Assembly: GCF_018736045.1 (NCBI RefSeq)
Contig: NZ_CP076132.1
Coordinates: forward strand, 176,001-240,000
Length of the DNA: 64,000 bases
Reading direction: 5' to 3'
DNA from: Flammeovirga yaeyamensis
Lineage (GTDB): Bacteria; Bacteroidota; Bacteroidia; Cytophagales; Flammeovirgaceae
Made by a program: the position numbers and the translations under genes. The notes below the pieces were generated by a model. It ran no database searches. It was not told the DNA's origin and worked only from the letters and a program-made list of their open reading frames with translations. This document shows, piece by piece, positions 17,758-26,352 of the stretch. Every line of letters starts with the position of its first letter. Position 1 is the stretch's first letter.

Positions 17758-18185
17758 CGAATTATGTAATAGAATTAATTCTAGGTATTTTTTTTCGTAA
17801 TCAAATTTGAAAATACTCTAAATTATTGAGACTATTTAAAGTGAACATTGATTATCCTTGTTTTTTATAAAAGTATAATGAAAAATACACGGTTTTTATT
17901 GTTGAAAATGGAATTATCTGACAAATCGGGTCATTACTAATAAGGATAAAGTGATAAATGAGGGGCAATATCAAATAATCTGACAATTTGTCGATGTCTA
18001 CCTTGGTGGGTCATTTATTGATAATACATAAAATCAAAATCTGGTTTGTAGTTTGAGAAAGGAAGCATTAAATTCAATAAGATAAATAGATACTTCAACT
18101 CAAAAACACCAATGATGAAAAGGATACATCGTTCTTTCTATCATTCAAATCATTTGAAAGAAATTAATAACATAAAAATATAAAC
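17758..18185. other. Intergenic region between divergent M1 peptidase and hslV genes
   Basis: A gene-free stretch of 428 bp. It holds a repeated pair of words, TCTGACAA then GGGTCATT, at 17917-17935 and again at 17979-18015. The second copy includes the small inverted repeat GACAATTTGTC (17982-17992). These may be sites for a regulator of the protease gene hslV, which is often stress-controlled. No small gene or RNA is evident. Confidence 0.35.
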
Positions 18186-18731
18186 ATGGAAAAATTTAGA
18201 TCAACCACCGTCCTTGCGATCAAAAAAGATGGTAAAGTGGCATTGGGTGCAGATGGACAAGCAACTTTCGGAAATACTGTAGCAAAAAGTAATGTTAAGA
18301 AAGTAAGAACGCTAATGGGCGGTAAAATCCTTTGTGGTTTTGCGGGTTCAACAGCAGACGCTTTTACTTTAATGGAGCGTTTCCAAGAGAAATTAAGTGC
18401 ATACGGAGAAACGAATATGAAACGTGCTGCTATCGAATTAGCAAAAGATTGGAGAACGGACCGTTACCTTAGAAAATTAGAAGCAATGATGATCGTAGCA
18501 GACATCAACGATGTGTTGATTATCTCAGGTACAGGTGATGTTATCGAGCCTGACCACGATATCGCTGCAATTGGTTCTGGTAGTATGTATGCACAGTCAG
18601 CTGCTCTAGCACTTAAAAAACATGCTCCAGATTTATCTGCTGAAGAAATGGTAAGAGAAGGGTTGAGTATTGCTGCAGATATCTGTATTTATACGAACCA
18701 CAATTTTGTGATTGAGTCGGTGAAGGAATAG
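18186..18731 (+). CDS. hslV: ATP-dependent protease peptidase subunit HslV
   Basis: Proteasome-like peptidase of 181 residues forming the core of the HslUV heat-shock protease. After a short propeptide MEKFRS the mature enzyme would start at the catalytic Thr7 in TTVLAIKKDGKVALGADGQ. Other family signs are GNTVAKSNVKKVR, the FAGSTADAFTL segment and the C-terminal CIYTNHNFVIESV. Length is normal. The ATPase partner HslU is not in this window, so the genes are unlinked here. The long upstream region has repeated words that may be regulatory. Confidence 0.95.
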   Translation: MEKFRSTTVLAIKKDGKVALGADGQATFGNTVAKSNVKKVRTLMGGKILCGFAGSTADAFTLMERFQEKLSAYGETNMKRAAIELAKDWRTDRYLRKLEAMMIVADINDVLIISGTGDVIEPDHDIAAIGSGSMYAQSAALALKKHAPDLSAEEMVREGLSIAADICIYTNHNFVIESVKE

Positions 18732-18759
18732 TTTTAGTTAGGAATTGACGCTCGTTTTT

Positions 18760-18787
18760 AACTAATAGGTAATAACTAATAACTAAG
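18760..18787. repeat. Heptamer repeat array, four units
   Basis: AACTAAT, AGGTAAT, AACTAAT and AACTAAG follow one another with a 7-base period, 28 bp after hslV. The flank GACGCTCGTTTTTAAC (18747-18762) reappears in reverse complement, with small changes, beside the array at 60599-60633. Confidence 0.75.
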
Positions 18788-18841
18788 GGGCAAAGGTATG
18801 CTATGTAGATAGCGTATCATAAGCACAGGAATATAGTTATT

Positions 18842-18862
18842 TAGGTAAGAGGTAAGAGGTAA
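18842..18862. repeat. Heptamer repeat array, three units
   Basis: TAGGTAA, GAGGTAA, GAGGTAA in phase, followed by degenerate ATTCATA and ATTAAGG. It is a second array within the same hslV downstream spacer. Confidence 0.65.
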
Positions 18863-18965
18863 ATTCATAATTAAGGGGATTCCGTGCAAATTTTGAGTTT
18901 GTTTCTTCAAGGATGTTTTTACCACACACTACATGAAACACCTGCGTTAGAATTAGTAACTACGT

Positions 18966-18993
18966 TTTTCACTTTTCATTTTTAATTTTTCAT
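18966..18993. repeat. Heptamer repeat array, four units, abutting a start codon
   Basis: TTTTCAC, TTTTCAT, TTTTAAT and TTTTCAT in strict 7-base phase. The array ends eight bases before the GTG start of the next gene, so it would form part of that gene's ribosome-loading region. Confidence 0.7.
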
Positions 18994-19001
18994 TTAAAAA
19001 A

Positions 19002-19883
19002 GTGATAAAAGAAAACACTCCGATACAAGAAATTCAGAACCCCATTCTAGACCAGAATGGGGTTCGCCTTTTTATAAAGAGAGACGATTTAACTCATCCA
19101 GATGTATCGGGTAATAAGTGGAGGAAGTTAAAGTATAATCTGCTTCAGGCAAAAGAGGAGGGGTATTCTACTATACTTACTTTTGGTGGAGCCTATTCGA
19201 ATCATATTCATGCCTTTGCGGCGGCAGGGAAATTATATGGATTGAAGATTATTGGGATGATAAGAGGAGAGGAGCATTTGCCTTTAAATCCAACATTAAG
19301 TTTTGCTGAAAGTCAGGGGATGAAGTTAGTGTATATGGATCGCACTTCATTTAAAAATTACAGAGATCATATACCAAGGTTGAAGGAAGAGTTGGGTGAT
19401 TTTTATGTGGCACCTATGGGAGGATCAAATGCTTTAGCGTTAAAAGGTGTAGCAGAATTGGGTGAAGAGATCAATAATTCTAATCAACAATTTGATGTTG
19501 TATGTGCGGCAGGTGGAACAGGAGGTACATTGGCGGGATTAATTTCTTCTCTTGATGAAAATATGAGAGTTTTAGGATTCCCCGCACTAAAAGGAGGTGA
19601 ATTTTTATATGATGATATTCGAGGCTTTATCAAAGAGTCGGGTTTGAAGGAAAATGTGGATTGGGAGTTAATTACTGATTATCATTTTGGAGGATATGCC
19701 AAGAAAAAGCCAGAACTGATTCAATTTATAGAGGAATTTCATCAAAAACATCACGTAGAGTTAGAGCGAATTTATACTGGTAAAATGCTTTATGGAGTGA
19801 TGGATCTTATAGGTAAAGGATATTTTTCTAAAGGTGATCGAATACTATGTCTTCATTCTGGTGGATTACAGATTAATCGCTAA
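19002..19883 (+). CDS. PLP-dependent ACC deaminase / D-cysteine desulfhydrase family enzyme
   Basis: Cytoplasmic pyridoxal-phosphate enzyme of 293 residues from the 1-aminocyclopropane-1-carboxylate deaminase and D-cysteine desulfhydrase family. The PLP lysine lies in VSGNKWRKLKYNL (about 35-47), followed by LTFGGAYSNHIHAFAAAG and the phosphate-binding AAGGTGGTLAGL. The C-terminus LCLHSGGLQ is typical. It starts with GTG at 19002 because no upstream ATG is in frame and the next Met is far inside. A heptamer array stands just before the start. In marine Bacteroidota D-cysteine desulfhydrase is more usual than ACC deaminase, but the sequence does not decide. Confidence 0.85.
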   Translation: MIKENTPIQEIQNPILDQNGVRLFIKRDDLTHPDVSGNKWRKLKYNLLQAKEEGYSTILTFGGAYSNHIHAFAAAGKLYGLKIIGMIRGEEHLPLNPTLSFAESQGMKLVYMDRTSFKNYRDHIPRLKEELGDFYVAPMGGSNALALKGVAELGEEINNSNQQFDVVCAAGGTGGTLAGLISSLDENMRVLGFPALKGGEFLYDDIRGFIKESGLKENVDWELITDYHFGGYAKKKPELIQFIEEFHQKHHVELERIYTGKMLYGVMDLIGKGYFSKGDRILCLHSGGLQINR

Positions 19884-20072
19884 AAAAAAATGTCATCGGA
19901 CGAGTGTTAAATCTTGATTTATAACCCTAAAAACTTGCTTTTTTGATATATTTAACATATTTTAAAGATATCGAAAATTAAATAAAACTTACACGTTGCG
20001 GAAAAATAAATTCAATCTGTAACAACCCAAATTACGTATATAAATATATTCCCAACCAAAAACAATACTACC

Positions 20073-20459
20073 ATGAAACCTAAAGCTTTCTTCACTGCAT
20101 TTCTGTTATTGATAGGTAGTGTATTATTTGCACAGACTGATGAGATAAAAAAATTAAACAGTGAAGAGTATTCGCCAGAAGAGTATTCCATTCTTGAAAT
20201 GTTAGGCCCTGAATACACTGTAAATTTAGAAGCAACTATAAGTGAATTAGATTGGGGTTTAGGTGCTCAAATGGAAAACGAAGCCCTTAAAGATGAGGTC
20301 ACCAAAGTTTCGGAAGTATATGTATATAGTGCTGAAGATTTCAGACTTGTACATTACCATAATGGAGACGTTCATAATGTTGATCTCGATCAAATTTCTA
20401 AAAAAGCAGATTTAATAATGTCTTCAGAAGGAACATATTATTATGTGCTAAGAGATTAA
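20073..20459 (+). CDS. Small secreted protein of unknown function
   Basis: Not recognised. The product has 128 residues with a clear signal peptide ending at LFAQ (about residue 20), so it is exported. The mature part is acidic, starts TDEIKKLNSEEYSPEEYS and ends in beta-like strands with SEGTYYYVLRD. No cysteines remain in the mature protein. It stands alone between the PLP enzyme and prs, with its own strong terminator. The start at 20073 is well placed for the signal peptide. It may be a lineage-specific envelope protein. Confidence 0.7.
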   Translation: MKPKAFFTAFLLLIGSVLFAQTDEIKKLNSEEYSPEEYSILEMLGPEYTVNLEATISELDWGLGAQMENEALKDEVTKVSEVYVYSAEDFRLVHYHNGDVHNVDLDQISKKADLIMSSEGTYYYVLRD

Positions 20460-20495
20460 AAATGTACTATTATACTATCATAACTCTTTAATATT

Positions 20496-20526
20496 AAAGG
20501 TAATCTGACATAGATTACCTTTTTTA
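20496..20526 (+). terminator. Terminator after the small secreted protein gene
   Basis: An 11-bp perfect stem, AAAGGTAATCT (20496-20506) and its complement (20512-20522), with a 5-nt loop and a following T run. Confidence 0.9.
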
Positions 20527-20570
20527 TTTTAAAATCTCTAAATGAATGAAAGATTTATAGATGTTTATTT

Positions 20571-20578
20571 TAAATTTG
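20571..20578 (+). promoter_or_regulatory. -7 promoter element of prs
   Basis: TAAATTTG matches TAnnTTTG. It would give a start near 20585 and a leader of about 75 nt containing the inverted repeat at 20591-20620. Confidence 0.55.
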
Positions 20579-20590
20579 TGACGTTAGAAT

Positions 20591-20620
20591 ACTTAGTGTC
20601 ATTTTTATGACTTGCTAAGT
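20591..20620 (+). promoter_or_regulatory. Inverted repeat in the prs leader
   Basis: Two nested arm pairs: ACTTAG (20591-20596) with CTAAGT (20615-20620), and GTCAT (20598-20602) with ATGAC (20607-20611), around a TTTT loop. It begins just after the predicted transcription start, so it may be an operator or an RNA hairpin controlling nucleotide-precursor synthesis. Confidence 0.45.
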
Positions 20621-20658
20621 GTCTTAATATAAGATAGTGTACCACAAAAAATATACTG

Positions 20659-21582
20659 ATGTCTTCAGTTAAAATCTTCTCCGCATCCGGAACAGAATAT
20701 CTAGCCAGTAAAATCGCTCACTCCTATGGTAAATCATTGGGTGACGTTGTTCTTCAACGATTTAGCGATGGCGAAATCTCAACTCACTTTAACGAATCTG
20801 TAAGAGGTTGTGATGTTTTCATCATTCAATCTACTTGTCCTCCTGCAGACAACCTACTTGAATTATTACTACTAATTGATGCAGCTAAAAGAGCTTCGGC
20901 TTCTACAGTAACGGTATTGTTACCTTACTTTGGTTACGCTCGTCAAGATAGAAAGGATAAGCCAAGAGTGGGTATTGGAGCAAAATTGATTGCTAATCTT
21001 TTAACTGCTTCAGGTGCAACTCGTGTGGTGACATGTGAACTTCACGCAGACCAAATTCAAGGATTCTTCGACATTCCAGTCGTTCACCTACAATCATCTC
21101 CTATTTTTGTTCCTTACATTGAAAGCCTAGGTTTAGAAAATCTTACTTTCGCTTCTCCAGACGTAGGAGGTGCTAAAAGAGCAAGATCTTATGCTAAACA
21201 CTTCAAAGCTGATATCGTAATGTGTGATAAACACAGAGAGAGAGCTAACGAAGTAGCTTCTATGCAAGTAATTGGTGACGTAGAAGGTAAAGATGTAATT
21301 CTAATTGACGACCTTGTTGATACAGCAGGTACTTTATGTAACGCCGCTGAAATTATCATGGAAAGAGGCGCTAAATCTGTAAGAGCAATCTGTACACACG
21401 GTGTGCTTTCAGGTCCTGCTTATGATAGAGTAGCAGCATCTTGTCTTGAAGAATTGGTAGTAACGGATACTCTTCCTGTAGAAAACAGAGAGAAAATCAA
21501 TATCCTTTCAGTTGCAGAGCTATTTGCTAAGGCAATTAGAAAAATCCAAGATCACGAATCAATTAGTTCTTTATTTATCTAA
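20659..21582 (+). CDS. prs: Ribose-phosphate pyrophosphokinase
   Basis: Cytoplasmic enzyme of 307 residues that makes PRPP from ribose 5-phosphate and ATP, feeding purine, pyrimidine, histidine and NAD synthesis. Visible signatures are FSDGEISTHFNESVRG, the ATP-site loop YFGYARQDRKDKPR, the metal-site CELHADQIQGFFD and the PRPP loop LIDDLVDTAGTL. Length is normal. It is followed by a hairpin terminator and then by the L25 gene with its own promoter. The neighbourhood prs then L25 recurs in many bacteria. Confidence 0.97.
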   Translation: MSSVKIFSASGTEYLASKIAHSYGKSLGDVVLQRFSDGEISTHFNESVRGCDVFIIQSTCPPADNLLELLLLIDAAKRASASTVTVLLPYFGYARQDRKDKPRVGIGAKLIANLLTASGATRVVTCELHADQIQGFFDIPVVHLQSSPIFVPYIESLGLENLTFASPDVGGAKRARSYAKHFKADIVMCDKHRERANEVASMQVIGDVEGKDVILIDDLVDTAGTLCNAAEIIMERGAKSVRAICTHGVLSGPAYDRVAASCLEELVVTDTLPVENREKINILSVAELFAKAIRKIQDHESISSLFI

Positions 21583-21658
21583 GCGATAAAATTTAGAACT
21601 TTTTTTATATCATTTTCTAAGATAAAAAAGGGGTAATTCTCTTTTTACATCAATTTTT

Positions 21659-21699
21659 AAAGCTATTTATCGACATAACTTGTTGGTAAATAGCTTTTT
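21659..21699 (+). terminator. Terminator after prs
   Basis: An 11-bp perfect stem, AAAGCTATTTA (21659-21669) and its complement at 21687-21697, with a 17-nt loop and five T at 21695-21699. Confidence 0.75.
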
Positions 21700-21747
21700 G
21701 TTGTTAATAATTTTCTTGTTTTCTTTTTATTAATGAGAATATAATTG

Positions 21748-21755
21748 TACCTTTG
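21748..21755 (+). promoter_or_regulatory. -7 promoter element of the L25 gene
   Basis: TACCTTTG fits TAnnTTTG exactly. Transcription would start near 21762 and give a leader of about 120 nt. Confidence 0.65.
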
Positions 21756-21761
21756 CACGCT

Positions 21762-21882
21762 GATTTTCCTGTAAAGGTCAATCTAAGTAACATGTTTTGG
21801 GATGGGGTCTAACTTTCGGGTAAAGGAGGATCAAGTACCAAAGCGTTTATAACATGTTTTACTTTATAATTAAAAAAAGACG
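21762..21882 (+). promoter_or_regulatory. Repeat-containing 5' leader of the L25 gene
   Basis: The leader holds two copies of GTAAAGGnnnATC (from 21771 and 21820) and two copies of the palindrome AACATGTT (21789-21796 and 21851-21858). The middle is G-rich. It may be an autoregulatory ribosomal-protein leader. The GTAAAGGAGG at 21820 looks like a Shine-Dalgarno but is 50 bp from the start codon. Confidence 0.4.
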
Positions 21883-22464
21883 ATGAAAACTGTAGACATC
21901 ATTGGTTACAAGCGTGAGGACTTGGGTAAGAAAGCCGCTAAAGATTTGAGAGCTGAAGGTATGGCTCCATGTGTAATTTACGGTGGCGAAGAGCCAATTC
22001 ACTTTGCAGTACCAATGTACTTGTTCAAAGACATCATCTACACTCCAGAAGTATGTTTCGTAAACATCAACATTGAAGGTGTAGAGAAAAAAGCAATCTT
22101 ACAAGATTACCAATTGCACCCAATTTCTGAAGTACTTCTTCACGTTGACTTCTTAGAATTGAACGATTCTAAAGAAATCAAAATGGAAGTTCCTGTGAAA
22201 TTCGTAGGTTCTTCTCCAGGTTTATTAACTGGTGGTAAATTAGTTGCTAAACTTAGAAAAATCAAAGTTAAAGCACTTCCAGCTAACATGCCTGAGAACG
22301 TAGAAGTATCAATCGAAGGTTTAGAATTAGGTAAATCTGTACGTGTTGGTGCAATCGAAGCTAAGGATTACGAAATCCTTTACAACGACTCAGTTACAGT
22401 TGGTTCAATCGCTATTCCAAGAGCGCTTCGTTCAGCAATGGACGCAGCAGGCGACGCAGAATAG
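21883..22464 (+). CDS. rplY: 50S ribosomal protein L25 / Ctc family
   Basis: Ribosomal protein of 193 residues that binds 5S rRNA. It is the long (Ctc-type) form: an N-terminal L25 domain (about 1-92; MKTVDIIGYKREDLGKKAAK, with the RNA-binding DYQLHPISEVLLHVDFLEL at its end) followed by a beta C-terminal domain (about 95-185; VPVKFVGSSPGLLTGGKL, LELGKSVRVG). Codon use is of the highly expressed type. It follows prs with its own promoter and a repeat-containing leader, and ends in a strong terminator. Confidence 0.95.
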   Translation: MKTVDIIGYKREDLGKKAAKDLRAEGMAPCVIYGGEEPIHFAVPMYLFKDIIYTPEVCFVNINIEGVEKKAILQDYQLHPISEVLLHVDFLELNDSKEIKMEVPVKFVGSSPGLLTGGKLVAKLRKIKVKALPANMPENVEVSIEGLELGKSVRVGAIEAKDYEILYNDSVTVGSIAIPRALRSAMDAAGDAE

Positions 22465-22487
22465 TCTTTGTCAACGTTATAATAAGA

Positions 22488-22520
22488 AAGAGGTATTCCT
22501 TAGGGATTACCTCTTTTTTT
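22488..22520 (+). terminator. Terminator after the L25 gene
   Basis: A 12-bp stem with one mismatch (22488-22499 and 22504-22515), loop TTAG, and a run of T to 22520. Confidence 0.92.
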
Positions 22521-22637
22521 ATGTCAAAAAAGAATTGACCTACAGTGGATTATCAATTATTTTTTGGTGAATAGATTTTATAAATATGGATTTTTTTATT
22601 AAAATGAAGGTTCATTCAATTATTATCTCATCGCTTC

Positions 22638-23459
22638 GTGGAAGGACATCAGTTTTATATCGAATTAGAAGAAGGAAAGGTAGAGTATCTAGAATTTGGG
22701 CAGGGTGATCAGCTACTCATTTGTATACATGGGTTTAGCGATAGTGCAGCTTTGTTCCGACACATTGCACCTGCTTGGATAGAATCACATACCGTTGTGT
22801 CTTTTTCTTTACCTTTTCATGGTGGAACTGAATGGATTCCTTCTCGATTTTCATCAAGGAACATCCATAAGATTATCATGTCTATTTTAGATAAATATCA
22901 ACAAGAACGTTTTACATTGTTGGGATACAGTATGGGAGGGAAAATCAGCCTCTATTGTACACAAAAGTATTTTGCAGATAAGTTAGATCGTTTGATTTTA
23001 TGTGCTTCCGATGGTCTAAAAACCCATATATTATACGATGTGTCGAAACTTCCAAGGTGGTTTGTAGAATCTATCAAGTTATTGATGCGTTTCCCTAAGT
23101 TGATGTTTCTTTTGGTGGGTTTTAGCTACAGACGAGGCTTGTTATCAAAGTTCTTGTATGACTTCTTCATGAATCATTTCGAAACAAAAGCACAAAGAAG
23201 ACGCTTTTTTGGAGTCGCTACTTCCTCCCGGTTTATGAAACCTGATTTATCCATCGTATCAAAAATGATTAACGATAGAAAAATTCCAGTGGATATGTAC
23301 TTCGGTGAAAGGGATGAAGTAATCATTCTTGACGGTGCCAAAGACTTCGCCAGCCAAATAGATAATGTGCGTTTTCATCAACTATCAAAAGGTCACTTAT
23401 TAATTGATGAAGATTTGTGTGAGTTGATGAAAGAAGAGAAGTTGAAATTGAATAATTAA
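22638..23459 (+). CDS. Alpha/beta hydrolase
   Basis: Serine hydrolase of 273 residues with the alpha/beta fold. The oxyanion strand is LICIHGFSDS (about 28-37), the nucleophile elbow is LGYSMGGKISLY (Ser near 96), and the C-terminal half has the acid in YFGERDEVI and the His in SKGHLLIDE. No signal peptide is visible, so it is cytoplasmic. Translation appears to start at GTG 22638. Substrate unknown; lipase, esterase and C-C hydrolase members share these motifs. It converges with the DUF5916 gene, 14 bp away. Confidence 0.82.
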   Translation: MEGHQFYIELEEGKVEYLEFGQGDQLLICIHGFSDSAALFRHIAPAWIESHTVVSFSLPFHGGTEWIPSRFSSRNIHKIIMSILDKYQQERFTLLGYSMGGKISLYCTQKYFADKLDRLILCASDGLKTHILYDVSKLPRWFVESIKLLMRFPKLMFLLVGFSYRRGLLSKFLYDFFMNHFETKAQRRRFFGVATSSRFMKPDLSIVSKMINDRKIPVDMYFGERDEVIILDGAKDFASQIDNVRFHQLSKGHLLIDEDLCELMKEEKLKLNN

Positions 23460-23473
23460 TTCCAAAAAATTGC

Positions 23474-26110
23474 CTACTTCCTAAATCGATACGTCGCCTT
23501 CAACATAAACACATCATTGGATGGTGCACTGAAAACATTGTCTACGATTTCATTTAAAGAAAATTCCCTAAACGGTTCTTGCAAACCATTTCTTCCCTGA
23601 GACCAAACCGCAAAGAAAGTACAGCCAGGAATGTATTCCCATCTTAATACTAAGTTGGAGTTGAATTCGACAACATCGAAATCTGGTTTCCCAAAAGTAT
23701 AATTTCCGCCTTGCGGATCTATTACTGTATACTCTTCTGAGTTTTGATTATACGAAATTTCATCTGGAGTAAACTGATGAAAACGATCTCCATAATTTTT
23801 TGCTTTTGGCTGTTCCACACGTTTAAAATCGTAGTAGTCGCCTCTTGAAGCAAAAGGTTGTGCATAATATTGTATAGATAAATTAGGTCGTAAAATAAGG
23901 TTCGCTCGAATAGTCACCCCTGTAGTATGTTGTTCAATTCTTGAGAGTATATAATTATTTCCACTTCCATTTTCTTCGGTAGTCACATACTGTAAATGAT
24001 CTGAGTTATAGGAGAACCAAGGGTTTATGGACAATTCAATAGCATTTATTGGTCGGTAGTTCATACCAAACCAAGCATCAAAGTTTTGACCGGCATCGAA
24101 TTGGGTAAAACCATATTCATTACCAAAGTAGAAAGATAATTTTTTACGATTATCACTACCTATATTCCACCATAATACTTCTCTATTCGGATTTAAGAAT
24201 CCAGGCCCACCTCTTAACTTGAAGTTATCTAAACGTTGCCTTTGAATAGATCCACCAGTTTCAATTCTCCAGAAGTTTTGAAATTGAAGCTCAATACCTC
24301 CATGGAAACCTAAATAAGTGATGTTCCCACCGTAATCAAAATATAGATATTGTCTTAAGCTTGCCTCAATGTTTCTAAAAACACCTACGGGTTGTAGTGT
24401 CTGATAACTCACTCTAGACCATTGATCCATCAAGTCGGCATGATTCATAAACCCAACATCATTGATTTCAAATTTTGGAGAACGCCAAGTACCGCCTACT
24501 TCATATCGAACAGGAGAACCGCCTCCACGACCAAATTTTAGATAACCACCTGTTCCTGTTAAAGAAGTAGCTGTAGAATCGACATTGACCCAATCGGCGT
24601 CAGGACGTTGGAAAAAGTGACGAGCAGATCGTTGCGTATTGGTAATTGCTTCAGTAGAACCTTCTACATGACTCATCATCAAATTACCTTGGACATAGTA
24701 GGTTCTATCTTTCCACTGATGTAGAAAATCAATCCCACCAGAATAGGCATTGGTGTGTAAATAATCTAGGTGATCATCTTGAATATTTCTATTGGTTGAA
24801 GTGAAAGCAACTCCCACTACAGAGTTTCCTTGATTTATATCTTGAGTGGCTCTTCCAACTAAATAGCTGGTAAAAGGTTCCACCGTTTTCTTTGATTTTT
24901 CCCCGTTGGTATCTATTTCAGCAGAAGTTTTTGCTGTGAAATTTTGCATCACACCAAAAGCGAATCCTTTTTTATTTTTTCCTGTCAGCTTATAAGCACC
25001 AAGAATAGGCACTGATTTAGGCTGATCTAGATATTGTCCTTCTTCTGTGTCAGGGTAATAACTTGGAGATTTACCAATTCTTCTCGTGTATATCAAATTA
25101 TCTCTTGAGAAGCTGCCGCCTGCCCTAGATCTTGTAGCAGCAAAAGACAAAGTATTTCTACCTTCAATAAAGAAGGGGCGACGTTCCTGAAGGAAAATTT
25201 CAAATGTTGATAAGTTGAGTTGGGAAGGGTCAGCTTCTACCTGACCAAAATCGGGGTTGACTGTAAAATCAAAAGTAATATCTGATGTGATTCCTATTTT
25301 ACCATCCACACCAGCACTGATGCCATATTCTGATCCTGTCTTATAAGGGTTGCCCTCTTCTTTCGGACCTCTATCATTTCTTGCCAATACATAAGGAGCA
25401 ATCTCTAATTGTTTTTGAGGCTTGATACCCACAAGACCTGTTAACTCTCCAAAATTATGAACCCATCCAGGAGCATCACGAGGAATGTATTGCCAATAGG
25501 AGCGTTCGTTGTTTCTAAAAAGCCTTCTAGTTACCTGTAAACCCCAAGTAAGGTGGTTGTTGTTTGTGAATCTTAGTTGAGAAAGAGGGATTTGCATTTC
25601 GGCATTCCATCCTTCTTTATCAATAGTTGTTTTTGCCCACCATATAGGGTCCCAACTTTGGTCCCAATTGTTACCATCAAGACTAATTGCTTCATCTCCG
25701 ATAACGCCTGATACACTTACCGTAAACGAGAAGGCGTTAGTAAGATCGTGGTAGGAATCAATGTTAACTTCCACAAAGTCGCCTTCAAAACCATCTCTTC
25801 TTGACATCCTTTTCACAATACTGTCAGGTGCAGTATCAAATGCTCTGATGGCAAAATAGAGGTATTTATCGTCGTATATAACTTTAAAAGCAGTTTTTTG
25901 AGAAGGTGGAGCACCATCTATTGGTTGACGCTGTGTAAAGTCGGCAGCCCATTCGACTTCATCCCATGCGTCATCGTCAAAAACACCATCAATTGTAATG
26001 TTTTTATCGCCTCGAGGAGCCGTAGTATAATGTCTTTTCTCTTCTTTTGATTGTTGGCTAAATAGAATAAAAGGAGGTAAAAGTAAGAGTATAGTGAAGT
26101 AGAGTTTCAA
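23474..26110 (-). CDS. DUF5916 outer-membrane protein with CBM9-like domain
   Basis: Large envelope protein of 878 residues. A signal peptide (to about residue 19, FSQQ) precedes a carbohydrate-binding-family-9-like domain (about 38-215; ITIDGVFDDDAWDEVEWA, YLYFAIRAFD). The rest is the DUF5916 region, rich in amphipathic strands and ending MLKATYRFRK, an outer-membrane barrel C-terminus. The family is frequent in Bacteroidota and its role is unknown. The N-terminal domain suggests glycan or surface contact. It has a recognisable minus-strand promoter at 26178-26185 and no operon partner. Confidence 0.85.
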   Translation of the reverse strand: MKLYFTILLLLPPFILFSQQSKEEKRHYTTAPRGDKNITIDGVFDDDAWDEVEWAADFTQRQPIDGAPPSQKTAFKVIYDDKYLYFAIRAFDTAPDSIVKRMSRRDGFEGDFVEVNIDSYHDLTNAFSFTVSVSGVIGDEAISLDGNNWDQSWDPIWWAKTTIDKEGWNAEMQIPLSQLRFTNNNHLTWGLQVTRRLFRNNERSYWQYIPRDAPGWVHNFGELTGLVGIKPQKQLEIAPYVLARNDRGPKEEGNPYKTGSEYGISAGVDGKIGITSDITFDFTVNPDFGQVEADPSQLNLSTFEIFLQERRPFFIEGRNTLSFAATRSRAGGSFSRDNLIYTRRIGKSPSYYPDTEEGQYLDQPKSVPILGAYKLTGKNKKGFAFGVMQNFTAKTSAEIDTNGEKSKKTVEPFTSYLVGRATQDINQGNSVVGVAFTSTNRNIQDDHLDYLHTNAYSGGIDFLHQWKDRTYYVQGNLMMSHVEGSTEAITNTQRSARHFFQRPDADWVNVDSTATSLTGTGGYLKFGRGGGSPVRYEVGGTWRSPKFEINDVGFMNHADLMDQWSRVSYQTLQPVGVFRNIEASLRQYLYFDYGGNITYLGFHGGIELQFQNFWRIETGGSIQRQRLDNFKLRGGPGFLNPNREVLWWNIGSDNRKKLSFYFGNEYGFTQFDAGQNFDAWFGMNYRPINAIELSINPWFSYNSDHLQYVTTEENGSGNNYILSRIEQHTTGVTIRANLILRPNLSIQYYAQPFASRGDYYDFKRVEQPKAKNYGDRFHQFTPDEISYNQNSEEYTVIDPQGGNYTFGKPDFDVVEFNSNLVLRWEYIPGCTFFAVWSQGRNGLQEPFREFSLNEIVDNVFSAPSNDVFMLKATYRFRK

Positions 26111-26177
26111 TGGAAAGTTTGATAAAATCAGTGTAGAAAGTAAGTGATTGATAACCCTTTGAAAGAGGTCATCGCAA

Positions 26178-26185
26178 CAAAAATA
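26178..26185 (-). promoter_or_regulatory. -7 promoter element of the DUF5916 gene
   Basis: On the minus strand this reads TATTTTTG, matching TAnnTTTG, 68 bp upstream of the ATG at 26110. Confidence 0.5.
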
Positions 26186-26352
26186 ATAGATTCAAATGTA
26201 AATTATGCTATAAAATCAAAAGAGGTTTCTTTAAATGTGTCCTTTAGTGAAAACATTTAATGAAACCTTATTGAGGAGCTTGTAAGAATGTCTATTACTT
26301 ATTTAAACTAGAATAGAAGATTTTTTAAGTTAGACGTAACTTAAGCTACTTA

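Noticed and set aside
18186-18731. hslVU operon
   Set aside because: No hslU gene follows; the next gene is a PLP enzyme.
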